Shown here piece after piece: positions 42,028 to 50,523 of a stretch of DNA of 64,000 nucleotides. The notes under the pieces were generated by a model, which saw nothing but the letters and a program-made list of their open reading frames with translations, had not been told where the DNA came from and made no database searches. The translations under genes and the position numbers were made by a program. The stretch is from Sinorhizobium sp. B11. Its GTDB lineage: Bacteria; Pseudomonadota; Alphaproteobacteria; Rhizobiales; Rhizobiaceae. How positions within the stretch are numbered: position 1 is the first letter of the stretch; each line of letters starts with the position of its first letter. The stretch spans positions 2,542,001 through 2,606,000 of the forward strand of contig CP091034.1 of assembly GCA_039725955.1 (NCBI GenBank), in the 5' to 3' direction.

Positions 42028-42858
42028 ATGCTGAAGTCGTTGTTGACGCGGCGTGGCGCCATGCTGGGTGCCGCCGCTCTCGTGGCCGCCATAGGTCTTG
42101 CAAACCCGGCCGCTGCCGTCACCCCCGATGAAATCAAGGCCCGCGGCAAGCTGATCGTCGGCATCCAGGGCGACAACCCGCCATGGGGTTTCGTCACCAG
42201 CGCCGGCAAGCAGGATGGCTTTGATGCCGATATGGCTGCAGCCTATGCCAAGGAACTCGGCGTCGAAGTCGAGTTCGTGCCGCTCGAAGTCAACAACCGC
42301 ATTCCGGCGCTGACATCGGGCCGCGTCGACGTGCTCTTCGCCACCATGGCCATGCTGCCGGATCGCGCCAAGGCGGTGCAGTTCAGCCAGCCTTACAATG
42401 CCAATGCCATCGTCCTCATCGGCCCCAAGAACAAGTCGATCAAGACCAATGACGATATGGCGAACCTGACCATTTCCGTCGCCAAGGGTGCCGCACAGGA
42501 CACGCAGGTCACCAAGAATGCGCCGCCGACCGCCACCATCCGCCGCTTCGACGGCGATGCGGCGAGCGTCCAGGCGCTTGTTTCCGGCCAGGTCGATGCG
42601 CTCGGCGGCAACATCTTCTACATGGACCGCGTGGAAAAGGCCCGCCCCGGCGAATTCGAAAACAAGCTGGAATTCCAGAAGCTCTATAACGGCGCCTGCA
42701 CCCGTCTGGGCGAAAAGGAACTCAACGCCTCGATCAATGCCTTCATCGACAAGATCAAGGCCAATGGCGAGCTGAAGGTGATCTACGACAAGTGGATGAA
42801 GGTGCCGGTTCCGGAATTCCCGAAGAGCCTCGAAGGCATTTCGTTCACGGCCGGCTGA
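42028..42858 (+). CDS. ABC transporter substrate-binding protein (quinate/shikimate cluster)
   Basis: A 276-residue periplasmic binding protein of the amino-acid (family 3) type. Signal peptide about 1-30 (GAALVAAIGLANPAAA region). Motifs: LIVGIQGDNPPWGF, FDADMAAAYAKELGVEVEFV, and DVLFATMAMLPDRAKAVQFS. GGAGGAGG lies 7-14 bases before the ATG. The following genes give a full importer: two permeases and an ATPase. Substrate is inferred from the catabolic context as quinate, shikimate or a similar acid. Confidence 0.9.
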   Translation: MLKSLLTRRGAMLGAAALVAAIGLANPAAAVTPDEIKARGKLIVGIQGDNPPWGFVTSAGKQDGFDADMAAAYAKELGVEVEFVPLEVNNRIPALTSGRVDVLFATMAMLPDRAKAVQFSQPYNANAIVLIGPKNKSIKTNDDMANLTISVAKGAAQDTQVTKNAPPTATIRRFDGDAASVQALVSGQVDALGGNIFYMDRVEKARPGEFENKLEFQKLYNGACTRLGEKELNASINAFIDKIKANGELKVIYDKWMKVPVPEFPKSLEGISFTAG

Positions 42859-42968
42859 GCCACAGCTTCCTGCAATCCGAACACCAGGGCGGGCATTTCG
42901 ATGCCCGTCCACGCCACCCCTATGCCCAAGACCAAGCAACCAGCTTTGCCCCGTTCGAGGTGCGCGAC

Positions 42969-43421
42969 ATGACCAGAACCATCTTCGTCCTCAACGGACC
43001 GAACCTCAACCTGCTCGGCGAGCGCGAGCCAGCCATCTACGGCTCCACCACCCTTGCCGATATCAGGGAGAAATGCCTGGCGAAGGCGAAAAGCCTCGGT
43101 TTCGAGATCGATTTCCGCCAGACCAATTTCGAGGGTGAGCTGGTGGAAAGCGTGCATCAGGCCCGCAAGGAGGCCTGCGGCATCATCATCAATCCCGCCG
43201 CCTATACCTTCACCTCGGTGGCACTTCTCGATGCGCTCAAAACCTTCGATGCGCCGAAGATCGAGCTGCATATTTCCAATGTCCATGCCCGCGAGGAGAT
43301 CTACCATAAATCCCTGATCTCGCGTGTCGCCACCGCCATCATGATCGGCTTCGGCGCCCGCGGCTATGAGCTCGCCATCGAGGCGATGGCCGGAATGGTG
43401 GGAGCGGCGAAAGCAGCATGA
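42969..43421 (+). CDS. aroQ: Type II 3-dehydroquinate dehydratase, divergent paralogue
   Basis: A 150-residue flavodoxin-like enzyme that dehydrates 3-dehydroquinate to 3-dehydroshikimate. Asn9-Gly-Pro-Asn, Arg19, Tyr24 (catalytic), Asn75, Asp88, Glu99, His101 and Arg108 are conserved. Two usual substrate-binding residues are not: Phe81 replaces His (T-F-T-S instead of T-H-T-S) and Tyr112 replaces Arg. It probably serves catabolism or a different substrate, not aromatic biosynthesis. It overlaps the first permease gene by four bases, so it lies inside the transporter operon. Confidence 0.9.
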   Translation: MTRTIFVLNGPNLNLLGEREPAIYGSTTLADIREKCLAKAKSLGFEIDFRQTNFEGELVESVHQARKEACGIIINPAAYTFTSVALLDALKTFDAPKIELHISNVHAREEIYHKSLISRVATAIMIGFGARGYELAIEAMAGMVGAAKAA

Positions 43422-44086
43422 ACTATCAACTGGATTTCACGCCCGTCATCGATGGCCTGCCGAGCCTGCTTCTCGGCTGTCTCGGCACGTTCCTGCTGGC
43501 GCTCTGCGGCATGGTGCTTGCCGTCATCATCGGCATCGGCGGCGTGGCGCTGCGGGATTCGCACATCAAGGCGCTGCGCTGGCTGGTGATCGGCTTTGTC
43601 GAGCTCATCCGCAACACGCCCTTCCTGGTGCAGATCTTCTTTCTCTTCTTCGCCCTGCCGCTGATCGGCATCAGGCTCGCCCCGACGCCGACGGCAATCA
43701 TCGCGCTCGGCATCAATGGCGGCGCCTATGCGATCGAGATCATCAGGGGCGGCGTGCAATCCATTCCCAAGGGGCAGATGGAGGCGGGCCTGGCGCTCGG
43801 CCTGCACAAGGTGCAGGTGTTCCGGCTGATCATCCTGAAGCCGGCGCTGAGGGCGATCTACCCGTCGCTGACCAGCCAGTTCGTGCTGCTCACCCTGTCC
43901 ACCAGCATCTGCTCGGCGATCTCCGCCTACGAGCTGACCTCGGTGGCGCAGCGCATCGAATCCGACAGTTTCCGCAGCTTCGAGGTCTATTTCACCATCA
44001 CCGTGTTCTACCTCGTGATTTCCTGGCTGATGATGCGCCTCTTCGCGCTCTTCTCGGCCCGTTATTTCACCTATCCGGTCAAGTGA
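43418..44086 (+). CDS. ABC transporter permease, family 3 (HisM type), 1
   Basis: A 222-residue inner-membrane protein with about five helices and the permease signature FVELIRNTPFLVQ-IFFLFF, and EAGLALGLHKVQVFRLIILK (EAA loop that contacts the ATPase). It starts on the last bases of aroQ. Pairs with the next permease. Substrate presumed to be quinate/shikimate from context. Confidence 0.93.
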   Translation: MNYQLDFTPVIDGLPSLLLGCLGTFLLALCGMVLAVIIGIGGVALRDSHIKALRWLVIGFVELIRNTPFLVQIFFLFFALPLIGIRLAPTPTAIIALGINGGAYAIEIIRGGVQSIPKGQMEAGLALGLHKVQVFRLIILKPALRAIYPSLTSQFVLLTLSTSICSAISAYELTSVAQRIESDSFRSFEVYFTITVFYLVISWLMMRLFALFSARYFTYPVK

Positions 44087-44093
44087 GGGCACC

Positions 44094-44738
44094 ATGGGCA
44101 GCGAAGAATTCATCTTCCTTCTGATCGGCCTGAAATGGACCGTTCTTCTCTCCGCCGTCGGCTTCGTCTGCGGCTGCCTCGCCGGCCTTGCCGTGGCGCT
44201 CGCCCGCACCTCGGGCATGCCGTGGCTCGAGCGGCTGACTTCGGCCTATATCGCCGTCTTCCAGGGCACGCCGCTGTTGATGCAGCTCTTCGTCACCTAT
44301 TACGGGCTCGCCCTCATCGGCTTCAAGCTCGATGCCTGGGAGGCGGTGGCGATCGGCCTCACGCTCCATGCCAGCGCCTATCTCGGCGAGATCTGGCGCG
44401 GCGCGATCGAGGCCGTGCCGCGCGGCCAGACGGAGGCGGCCAAGGCGCTGAGCCTCAAATATGTCTCGCGCATGAAGGATATCATCCTGCCGCAGGCGCT
44501 GCGCATTTCGCTTCCGGCCACGATCGGCTTCCTGGTGCAGCTCATCAAGGGCACGTCGCTTGCCTCGATCGTCGGCTTCACGGAGCTGACGCGGGCCGGC
44601 AACATCATCTCCAACCAGATCTTCGAGCCGCTCACCGTCTTCGGCATCGTCGGCATCCTCTATTTCCTGATGTGCTGCCCGCTGACCATCCTCGGCGCCC
44701 GCCTGGAGCGGCGCTTCAACGCGGCCCACGCGCGCTGA
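44094..44738 (+). CDS. ABC transporter permease, family 3 (HisM type), 2
   Basis: A 214-residue permease with the signature YIAVFQGTPLLMQLFVTYYG and the EAA loop EAAKALSLKYVSRMKDIILP. It starts eight bases after the first permease and forms the second half of the membrane channel. Confidence 0.93.
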   Translation: MGSEEFIFLLIGLKWTVLLSAVGFVCGCLAGLAVALARTSGMPWLERLTSAYIAVFQGTPLLMQLFVTYYGLALIGFKLDAWEAVAIGLTLHASAYLGEIWRGAIEAVPRGQTEAAKALSLKYVSRMKDIILPQALRISLPATIGFLVQLIKGTSLASIVGFTELTRAGNIISNQIFEPLTVFGIVGILYFLMCCPLTILGARLERRFNAAHAR

Positions 44739-44769
44739 TGCTGCGCCCTCACGAATTGGACCAGAGACC

Positions 44770-45549
44770 ATGACATCAGCTCCCGCTCCATCTCCCAATC
44801 AGGTCACGATTGGCGAAACCATGATCACCATGAGCCATGTGGAGAAATGGTACGGCGCCTTCCAGGCCCTGCACGATATCAATATCGATGTGCACAAGGG
44901 CGAGCGCATCGTGCTCTGCGGCCCCTCGGGAAGCGGAAAATCGACGCTGATCCGCTGCATCAACCATCTCGAGACCTACGAGAAGGGCGAGATCCGCGTC
45001 GGCGGCATCCTGCTCGGCAACCAGGCCAAGGCGATCGACGCGATCAGGCGCGAGGTCGGCATGGTCTTCCAGCAGTTCAACCTCTTCCCGCACCTGACCG
45101 TGCTGCAGAACTGCATGCTGGCGCCGATGCGCGCACTCGGCGTCGCCAGGGCCGAAGCCGAAGAGCGGGCGCGGACCCTGCTTGCCCGCGTCAAAATCTC
45201 CGAACAGGCGGAGAAATATCCGGTGCAGCTGTCGGGCGGCCAGCAGCAGCGCGTGGCGATCGCGCGCGCGCTCTGCATGCGCCCCAAGGTGATGCTCTTC
45301 GACGAGCCGACCTCAGCACTCGACCCCGAGATGGTCAAGGAAGTGCTGGATACGATGATCAGCCTTGCCGAGGAAGGCATGACGATGATCTGCGTGACCC
45401 ATGAAATGGGCTTTGCCCGCCAGGTCGCCAACCGGGTGATCTTCATGGCAAGCGGCGCGATCGTGGAAGAGGCGCCTCCGGCCGAATTCTTCACCAATCC
45501 GCGCCACGAGCGCACCCGCAAATTCCTCGGCGAAATCCTGCGCAACTAG
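44770..45549 (+). CDS. ABC transporter ATP-binding protein
   Basis: A 259-residue ATPase of the GlnQ/HisP kind. Walker A GPSGSGKST, Q-loop VFQQFNLFPHLTVL, signature LSGGQQQR, Walker B VMLFDEPTSALD and the H-loop CVTHEMGFA are all intact. The N-terminal 18 residues before ITMSHVEKWYG are extra, so a start at the ATG of MITMSHVEK (residue 18) is possible. It powers the importer made of the preceding genes. Confidence 0.95.
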   Translation: MTSAPAPSPNQVTIGETMITMSHVEKWYGAFQALHDINIDVHKGERIVLCGPSGSGKSTLIRCINHLETYEKGEIRVGGILLGNQAKAIDAIRREVGMVFQQFNLFPHLTVLQNCMLAPMRALGVARAEAEERARTLLARVKISEQAEKYPVQLSGGQQQRVAIARALCMRPKVMLFDEPTSALDPEMVKEVLDTMISLAEEGMTMICVTHEMGFARQVANRVIFMASGAIVEEAPPAEFFTNPRHERTRKFLGEILRN

Positions 45550-45576
45550 CTCTGCGCGAAGACCGGGAGAAGCTCC

Positions 45577-46632
45577 ATGTCAAAACGCCCCCTTGCTATC
45601 GCCGTCATGGGCGCCGGGCTGATCGGCAAGCGCCATATCGAAGGCGTGCTGGCCGAGCCGCGCACCACCCTTGCCGCCATCATCGACCCCTCGCCCGCCG
45701 CGCGTGACGAAGCCCGCGCAAACGGCCTGCCCTGGTTTGCAAGCCTTGCCGAGGCGCTCGCTGAAAACCGCCCCGATGGCGTCATTGTCGCAACCCCCAA
45801 CCAGCTGCATGTGGCAAATGCCGACGATGTGGTGGCAGCCGGCATCCCCGTCCTCATCGAAAAGCCTGTTGCCGACGATGCGGCGGCTGCAGCCGGCCTT
45901 GTCGGCCGCGCGGAAGAAGCCGGCGTGCCAATCCTCGTCGGCCACCACCGCCGCCACAACCCGATCATCCGGGAAGCCAAGCGCCTGATGGAAAGCGGCC
46001 GGCTCGGCCGCATCCGCTCCATCAACGGCAGCTTCTGGGTCGCCAAGCCCGATGACTATTTCGAGGTCAAATGGCGCCGCGAACCCGGCGCCGGCCCGAT
46101 CTTCATCAACCTCATCCACGATGTCGATCTCTTCCGCCATCTCATCGGCGAAGTCGAAAGCGTGCATGCGATGGAAAGCAATGCCGCGCGCGGCCATGCG
46201 GTCGAGGATACCGCAACCGTGCTCCTGCGTTTTACAAACGGCGCGCTCGCCACACTGAGCGCCACCGACGCCGTGCCCTCGCCCTGGAGCTGGGAGCGGA
46301 GCTCGGGCGAAAACCCCGGCTTCCCCAGGGAAAACCAGTCCTGCTACCAGATCGGCGGCACTGAGGGCGCGCTCACGATCCCCGATCTCACCCTCTGGAG
46401 CAATGAAGGCCGCCCCGACTGGCGCGAGAAGCTGACGCAAGAGCGCCTGCCCGTCACCCCGGCCGACCCGCTCACCCTGCAGCTCCGGCATTTCTGCGAT
46501 GTCATCGAAGGTACGGCCACCCCCCTCGTCAGCGGCCGGGAAGGCCTCGCCACGCTCGAGGTCATCGAGGCGATCAAGGCCTCCGCCAACACCGGAAGGA
46601 CTATATTCCTAAAAGGCAAATCCCATGATTAG
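45577..46632 (+). CDS. Gfo/Idh/MocA-family dehydrogenase
   Basis: A 351-residue NAD(P) dehydrogenase. Rossmann motif AVMGAGLIGKRH at the start, catalytic EKP (IEKPVADD) near residue 90, and the second-domain HDVDLFRHLIGEVESVHAM with the His expected in sugar or inositol dehydrogenases. GGGAGAAGC precedes the ATG. It ends inside the start of the AroE-like gene (eight-base overlap), so it belongs to the operon. It might oxidise quinate, shikimate or a related hydroxy acid; not certain. Confidence 0.9.
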   Translation: MSKRPLAIAVMGAGLIGKRHIEGVLAEPRTTLAAIIDPSPAARDEARANGLPWFASLAEALAENRPDGVIVATPNQLHVANADDVVAAGIPVLIEKPVADDAAAAAGLVGRAEEAGVPILVGHHRRHNPIIREAKRLMESGRLGRIRSINGSFWVAKPDDYFEVKWRREPGAGPIFINLIHDVDLFRHLIGEVESVHAMESNAARGHAVEDTATVLLRFTNGALATLSATDAVPSPWSWERSSGENPGFPRENQSCYQIGGTEGALTIPDLTLWSNEGRPDWREKLTQERLPVTPADPLTLQLRHFCDVIEGTATPLVSGREGLATLEVIEAIKASANTGRTIFLKGKSHD

Positions 46633-47452
46633 CGGCACCACACGGCTGATCGCCCATCTCGGCTATCCGACGGAAAGCTTCAAGGCGCCGCTGATCTACA
46701 ATCCCTATTTCGAGGAACAGGGCATCGACGCCGTCGTCGTGCCCATGGGCTGCCGGCCGGAAGACTACCCCGCCTTCCTGAAACTCGTCTTCCGCCTCTC
46801 CAACATCCACGGCGCCCTCATCACCATGCCGCACAAGATCCCGACCATGGATCTGCTCGACGAAATCTCCACCAACGCCCGCGTCGCCGGCTCCTGCAAC
46901 GCCATCAAGCTCGGCCCCGACGGAAAACTGATCGGCGACATGTTCGACGGCGAAGGTTTCGTGCGGGGCCTCAAGCGCAAGGGCCAGACGATATCAGGCG
47001 CCAAAGCCCTCCTCATCGGCGCCGGCGGCGTCGGCTCGGCCATCGCCGCCTCCCTCGCCTCCGCCCAAATCGGCCACCTCGCCCTCCACGACGACAACAA
47101 GGCGGCGCTGGAAGGCTTGAAGACCCGCCTCAACACCTGGTATCCCGCAACAAGGGTCACGACAGGCTCCAGCGACCCCCAAGGATTCGACATCGTCATC
47201 AACGCCACACCGCTCGGCATGCGCAAGGATGATCCGCTGCCGCTGGATGTGAGCAGGCTCTCGGCCGGGACTTTCGTGGGTGAAGTGGTGATGAAGGAGG
47301 AGATTACGCCGTTTCTGGCGGCGGCGCGGGAGCGAGGATGCCGGTATCAGGTGGGGACGGATATGCTGTTTGAGCAGATACCGGCCTATCTGGAGTTTTT
47401 TGGGTTTGCGACGACGACCGCGGAGCATTTGCGGCGGGTGGCGCGGTTGTGA
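46625..47452 (+). CDS. Shikimate dehydrogenase-like protein
   Basis: A 275-residue AroE-family enzyme. The catalytic Lys71 (MPHK) and Asp108 (DMFDGEGF) are present and the NADP-binding loop reads GAGGVGSAIA. Substrate-contact residues differ from standard AroE: the S-x-S motif is ESFKAP and the usual N-T-D is M-F-D. It therefore looks like a catabolic paralogue acting on quinate, shikimate or another polyol acid. It is the last gene of the operon and overlaps the Gfo/Idh gene. Confidence 0.88.
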   Translation: MISGTTRLIAHLGYPTESFKAPLIYNPYFEEQGIDAVVVPMGCRPEDYPAFLKLVFRLSNIHGALITMPHKIPTMDLLDEISTNARVAGSCNAIKLGPDGKLIGDMFDGEGFVRGLKRKGQTISGAKALLIGAGGVGSAIAASLASAQIGHLALHDDNKAALEGLKTRLNTWYPATRVTTGSSDPQGFDIVINATPLGMRKDDPLPLDVSRLSAGTFVGEVVMKEEITPFLAAARERGCRYQVGTDMLFEQIPAYLEFFGFATTTAEHLRRVARL

Positions 47453-47710
47453 GGGGAGACGCGCAGCAAATCTGTCGCGCGTTAGACGGGTACAGACTTG
47501 CAAGCCGCTTGGAGGTCTTGATGCCTCCAACATCTGCGAATCGGTGCACGTTGCTTCAACAGATCGTTCCGCGTTCAAATCACAGAGGTGAGCCTAGTGA
47601 GGTGCGGACTCACCCCAATTGGGTAGCAGACGGGATATCGCATATCTGACATCGTTAAAGTTGCAGAGGACGAAAGATAACGTCTTTGCACGATGTGAGA
47701 GGGCGCAACG

Positions 47711-48595
47711 ATGGAAACGGAAAATTTAGAGATACTTTCATCAAAAGTTGATGATCTATCGAAACGACTAGATAATCTAGATCAATCTCTGCAGAAAAAC
47801 GAACAAACTTGGTATAAACACGTACCGACCTTTATTTCGATTGCGGCATTATTGTTTTCATTCGGAACAACTTATGTTTCATACAAACACACAACAGAGC
47901 AAGATATTCAGAATCTAAGGACAGAGTTAAGAGGAATGCTCCAGCGCCTTGTGGCATTACCTAAGGAAAATCTGGAGGCCTTTAAGAAATACAAGGACGA
48001 TCCACTGGCTTTTGGACTAGTGTCTGGCTTCATTGCTCAGGAAAACAATCTGCTATCAAAGCAGGCTGAAGATACAATAAGCAGATTGCCCGCATATCGC
48101 ATTTCGCCTACCGACTATTTTGCGGTAGCAACAGCTTTAACAAATTCTCGTTATTACGACCTTGCGATGAAATTGCTTGCGAAGGCGTTGGAAGCCGCAA
48201 ACGGCTTGGATGACGAAGTCGGTTCGTTGCGAAATCTGGCTAATTTGATGTTCCTGACTGGAAGAGTCGGCGACGGAAGGGCCACGTATCAAAAAGCTCT
48301 CGACATTTTCGCCAAGTACAAAGGCTTCGATAACTTCACCGAAGCATCGACTAATGCGCTGACTGAGATCAATTGGGCCATGTCAGAAGCGAGCACAAAC
48401 TCCTTTGATATAGCCCGTCAACACCTCGAACGTGCGGATCAAATCGCGTTGACCCTTCCACTTGGTGCCGGTTCTGAATTGCTAAAATCTCAGGTTTCGC
48501 AAGCGAGGAATCAAATCTTTTCAGGAGCGAGTTTACCGACAGTGGTAACAGTGCCCGCGATGGCACTTACACCTACTCAAGGTTCCAAACCGTAG
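47711..48595 (+). CDS. Membrane protein with coiled coil and TPR-like helices
   Basis: A 294-residue protein. Residues 1-32 are a coiled coil (LSSKVDDLSKRLDNLDQSLQ), then one membrane helix (about 38-57), a short helix (65-90), and helical pairs resembling TPRs from about 125 to 255 (YDLAMKLLAKALEAANGLDD, GDGRATYQKALDIFAKYKGF). No enzymatic motif. Codons are AT-richer than the operon before it, so acquired. It converges on the serine protease gene at 48941. Confidence 0.75.
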   Translation: METENLEILSSKVDDLSKRLDNLDQSLQKNEQTWYKHVPTFISIAALLFSFGTTYVSYKHTTEQDIQNLRTELRGMLQRLVALPKENLEAFKKYKDDPLAFGLVSGFIAQENNLLSKQAEDTISRLPAYRISPTDYFAVATALTNSRYYDLAMKLLAKALEAANGLDDEVGSLRNLANLMFLTGRVGDGRATYQKALDIFAKYKGFDNFTEASTNALTEINWAMSEASTNSFDIARQHLERADQIALTLPLGAGSELLKSQVSQARNQIFSGASLPTVVTVPAMALTPTQGSKP

Positions 48596-48872
48596 CCCGT
48601 CAACAGATTAACGAAGACGCTTGTAGCGGAGCTTTTGACGCAGCACGTGGTCACGTCCGTAAATTCGCTCCATACTCTCCACCTAGCACGCATACGTCGC
48701 CTTATGTCTATCTTTGCAGAGCGGCAAGGGCACCATCTGCATCGCTTTCGGTCGCTTGGGATAGGAAATGCAGAATGCTTGGCGAGGAGCAGATCTTCCG
48801 CACTCGCCACAGTGCCGTCGTCGGTAAATGTGATGGGGTGGTGACACGCTCTAGGTGAAAATTAGCAAAGAA
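48596..48872. other. Intergenic, no gene seen
   Basis: Lies between convergent genes. No frame with a ribosome site or protein-like composition was found. Confidence 0.5.
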
Positions 48873-48894
48873 AAACCCCGCCGAAGCGGGGTTT
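48873..48894 (-). terminator. Rho-independent terminator
   Basis: A 9-bp perfect stem (AAACCCCGC / GCGGGGTTT) with a CGAA loop. On the minus strand it is followed by TTTTTCTTT, so it ends the serine-protease transcript; it may also stop the convergent one. Confidence 0.85.
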
Positions 48895-48940
48895 CTGTCA
48901 TTGTGCGGCGTAAGCCTCTGTCGAGGCGGCCTTTCGACGA

Positions 48941-49879
48941 TTATTTCGAAGCGACTGCTCCGTTCGGCTTTTTGTCTCCGCCGGACGCAGCACGTTCAGC
49001 TTCGACTGCTGCTTCAAGATCGAGTCCATCGACTGCTGATCCTGCTTCTTGCTGCTGTTCTTCTGCTGTTTCGTCATCGGTGTCACCTTCGTTGGTTGCG
49101 GCGCCAATAGTCTCAAGCTTCCGAAGAGTCAAATTCCTTTGCGGGTGCCTCGCTAAATCGCCAAGCTCCTTCACAAGATTCATCTCAGCATCTTCGGCCA
49201 TTCTTACCCTATTGAATAGCGATTGAGCCTCTAACGAATCGATAACAAAGGCGTGACTTGAATACGTTTGCGAGAGCAGATCCAACGCGTCCGGCCTCAT
49301 GTTGTTCCACTTGAGGTTCAGCCGTTTTCCGTAGTCTTCCCCGATACGCATCGCTCTTGATCGCGAGCCGACTTCTTCGGGATCGATCCGAGCAAAAACT
49401 GGACCATACAAAGCGCCCACGATTTCCGTTGCGGCATGCGAGGCAGTCTGGAATGAAACAACACCGCCGCTTGAGCTGATTATCTCAAGCGTAGAACTGA
49501 TAAAAGTATCGCGAGCGCGGGTTTCAAGGGCGGAGAACGCCTCACTGATGTTCAGGCCGGATTCCATTCCTGCCAACTGGTCTGTTTTGGTCAATTGTAT
49601 GTCCAGCGGACCAAGCTCGCCGTACGGCGCGAAAATCACGTCGTGCGCTCCAATCGCAAACAACGTACCAGCACTCTTACAAAGACCAGAGATCAAAACT
49701 GAAAATCGGTCATACCTATGCTGTAGATAGCGAGCCATTTTATATGCGGCGTCTGGGTCGCCCCCGCCTGTCACCATCACCACCATACATTCGTCGGACT
49801 TCTTTGTTTCCGCGACCATGTTGATGAACCGCAAATCGGCGCGGCGGCTGATTTCGCCGTTGTACAGAAAAACGTCCAT
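48941..49879 (-). CDS. ClpP-fold serine protease (SDH/SppA-like)
   Basis: A 312-residue protein with the ClpP/crotonase-type serine-protease fold of the serine dehydrogenase proteinase family. MVTGGGDPDAAYKMARYL is the oxyanion region, GLCKSAGTL carries the nucleophile Ser69, and GELGPLDIQL follows with Asp93. After residue 250 the tail is acidic, Glu/Gln-rich and disordered. No signal peptide or membrane segment. It converges on the coiled-coil membrane protein. Such proteins are often seen in accessory and defence islands. Confidence 0.82.
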   Translation of the reverse strand: MDVFLYNGEISRRADLRFINMVAETKKSDECMVVMVTGGGDPDAAYKMARYLQHRYDRFSVLISGLCKSAGTLFAIGAHDVIFAPYGELGPLDIQLTKTDQLAGMESGLNISEAFSALETRARDTFISSTLEIISSSGGVVSFQTASHAATEIVGALYGPVFARIDPEEVGSRSRAMRIGEDYGKRLNLKWNNMRPDALDLLSQTYSSHAFVIDSLEAQSLFNRVRMAEDAEMNLVKELGDLARHPQRNLTLRKLETIGAATNEGDTDDETAEEQQQEAGSAVDGLDLEAAVEAERAASGGDKKPNGAVASK

Positions 49880-50033
49880 TGCCCCCTCAGAAGCGCATTA
49901 TGCGCTTTGACCTTAGCTTGCCCGATAAAAGTTGGAATCTCAAGCTTGCCTCACGCTGACGTCCGATTTCGGCCTCACCTGAACCATCACCCATTATCAA
50001 CGGATGGGTGTCAGACCCTCTCCTCACCCTCGC

Positions 50034-50369
50034 CTACAACTTGCACCCCTTCGAAAGCGCCGCACTCTCCATCGCCGAAACCTTGCCCTTCGACACCGCG
50101 ACCTCGCCTTCCTTGTCCCCGCCGGCCACACTCCCGATCGGCACACCCACCAGAAACACCCCGAAAGCATCGCCATTGGCCGCCGAGATCTGCTGCTTCG
50201 ACAGGTCGTCGAGCTTCTTCTTTTCCGTCGTGTGGAGCTGGGCGATCTGCGGGCAGCCGAGATTGGTATAGGCCTGCATCGGGATGTCGGCCTGGACGAT
50301 GGCGTCAGGTCTTTTCGCGCAAGCGGCGAGTGTCGCGGCAAGAGCCACGGCGAGAATGAGTTTTTTCAT
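50034..50369 (-). CDS. Small lipoprotein
   Basis: A 111-residue protein with a lipoprotein signal: KKLILAVALAATLAAC with the lipobox LAAC at 14-17. The mature part has a helical segment (QIAQLHTTEKKKLDDLSKQQ) and a glycine-rich region (VFLVGVPIGSVAGGDKEGEV) that may insert in the envelope. Similar short lipoproteins are conserved in Rhizobium without a known function. Confidence 0.78.
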   Translation of the reverse strand: MKKLILAVALAATLAACAKRPDAIVQADIPMQAYTNLGCPQIAQLHTTEKKKLDDLSKQQISAANGDAFGVFLVGVPIGSVAGGDKEGEVAVSKGKVSAMESAALSKGCKL

Positions 50370-50523
50370 TAGATAACCCCAGTTAGCGGCCGATTTCTAG
50401 CATTGCCGCCCGCCTGGCGCGAGTAACTGACAGGAACAACCACAGGAGAATTATCGGGTGCCGCCGGCGGCTTTTCGGCCGCCGGCCCTGCCGTTCAGGT
50501 GCACCCGCCCCTCGGAGAGGCCC

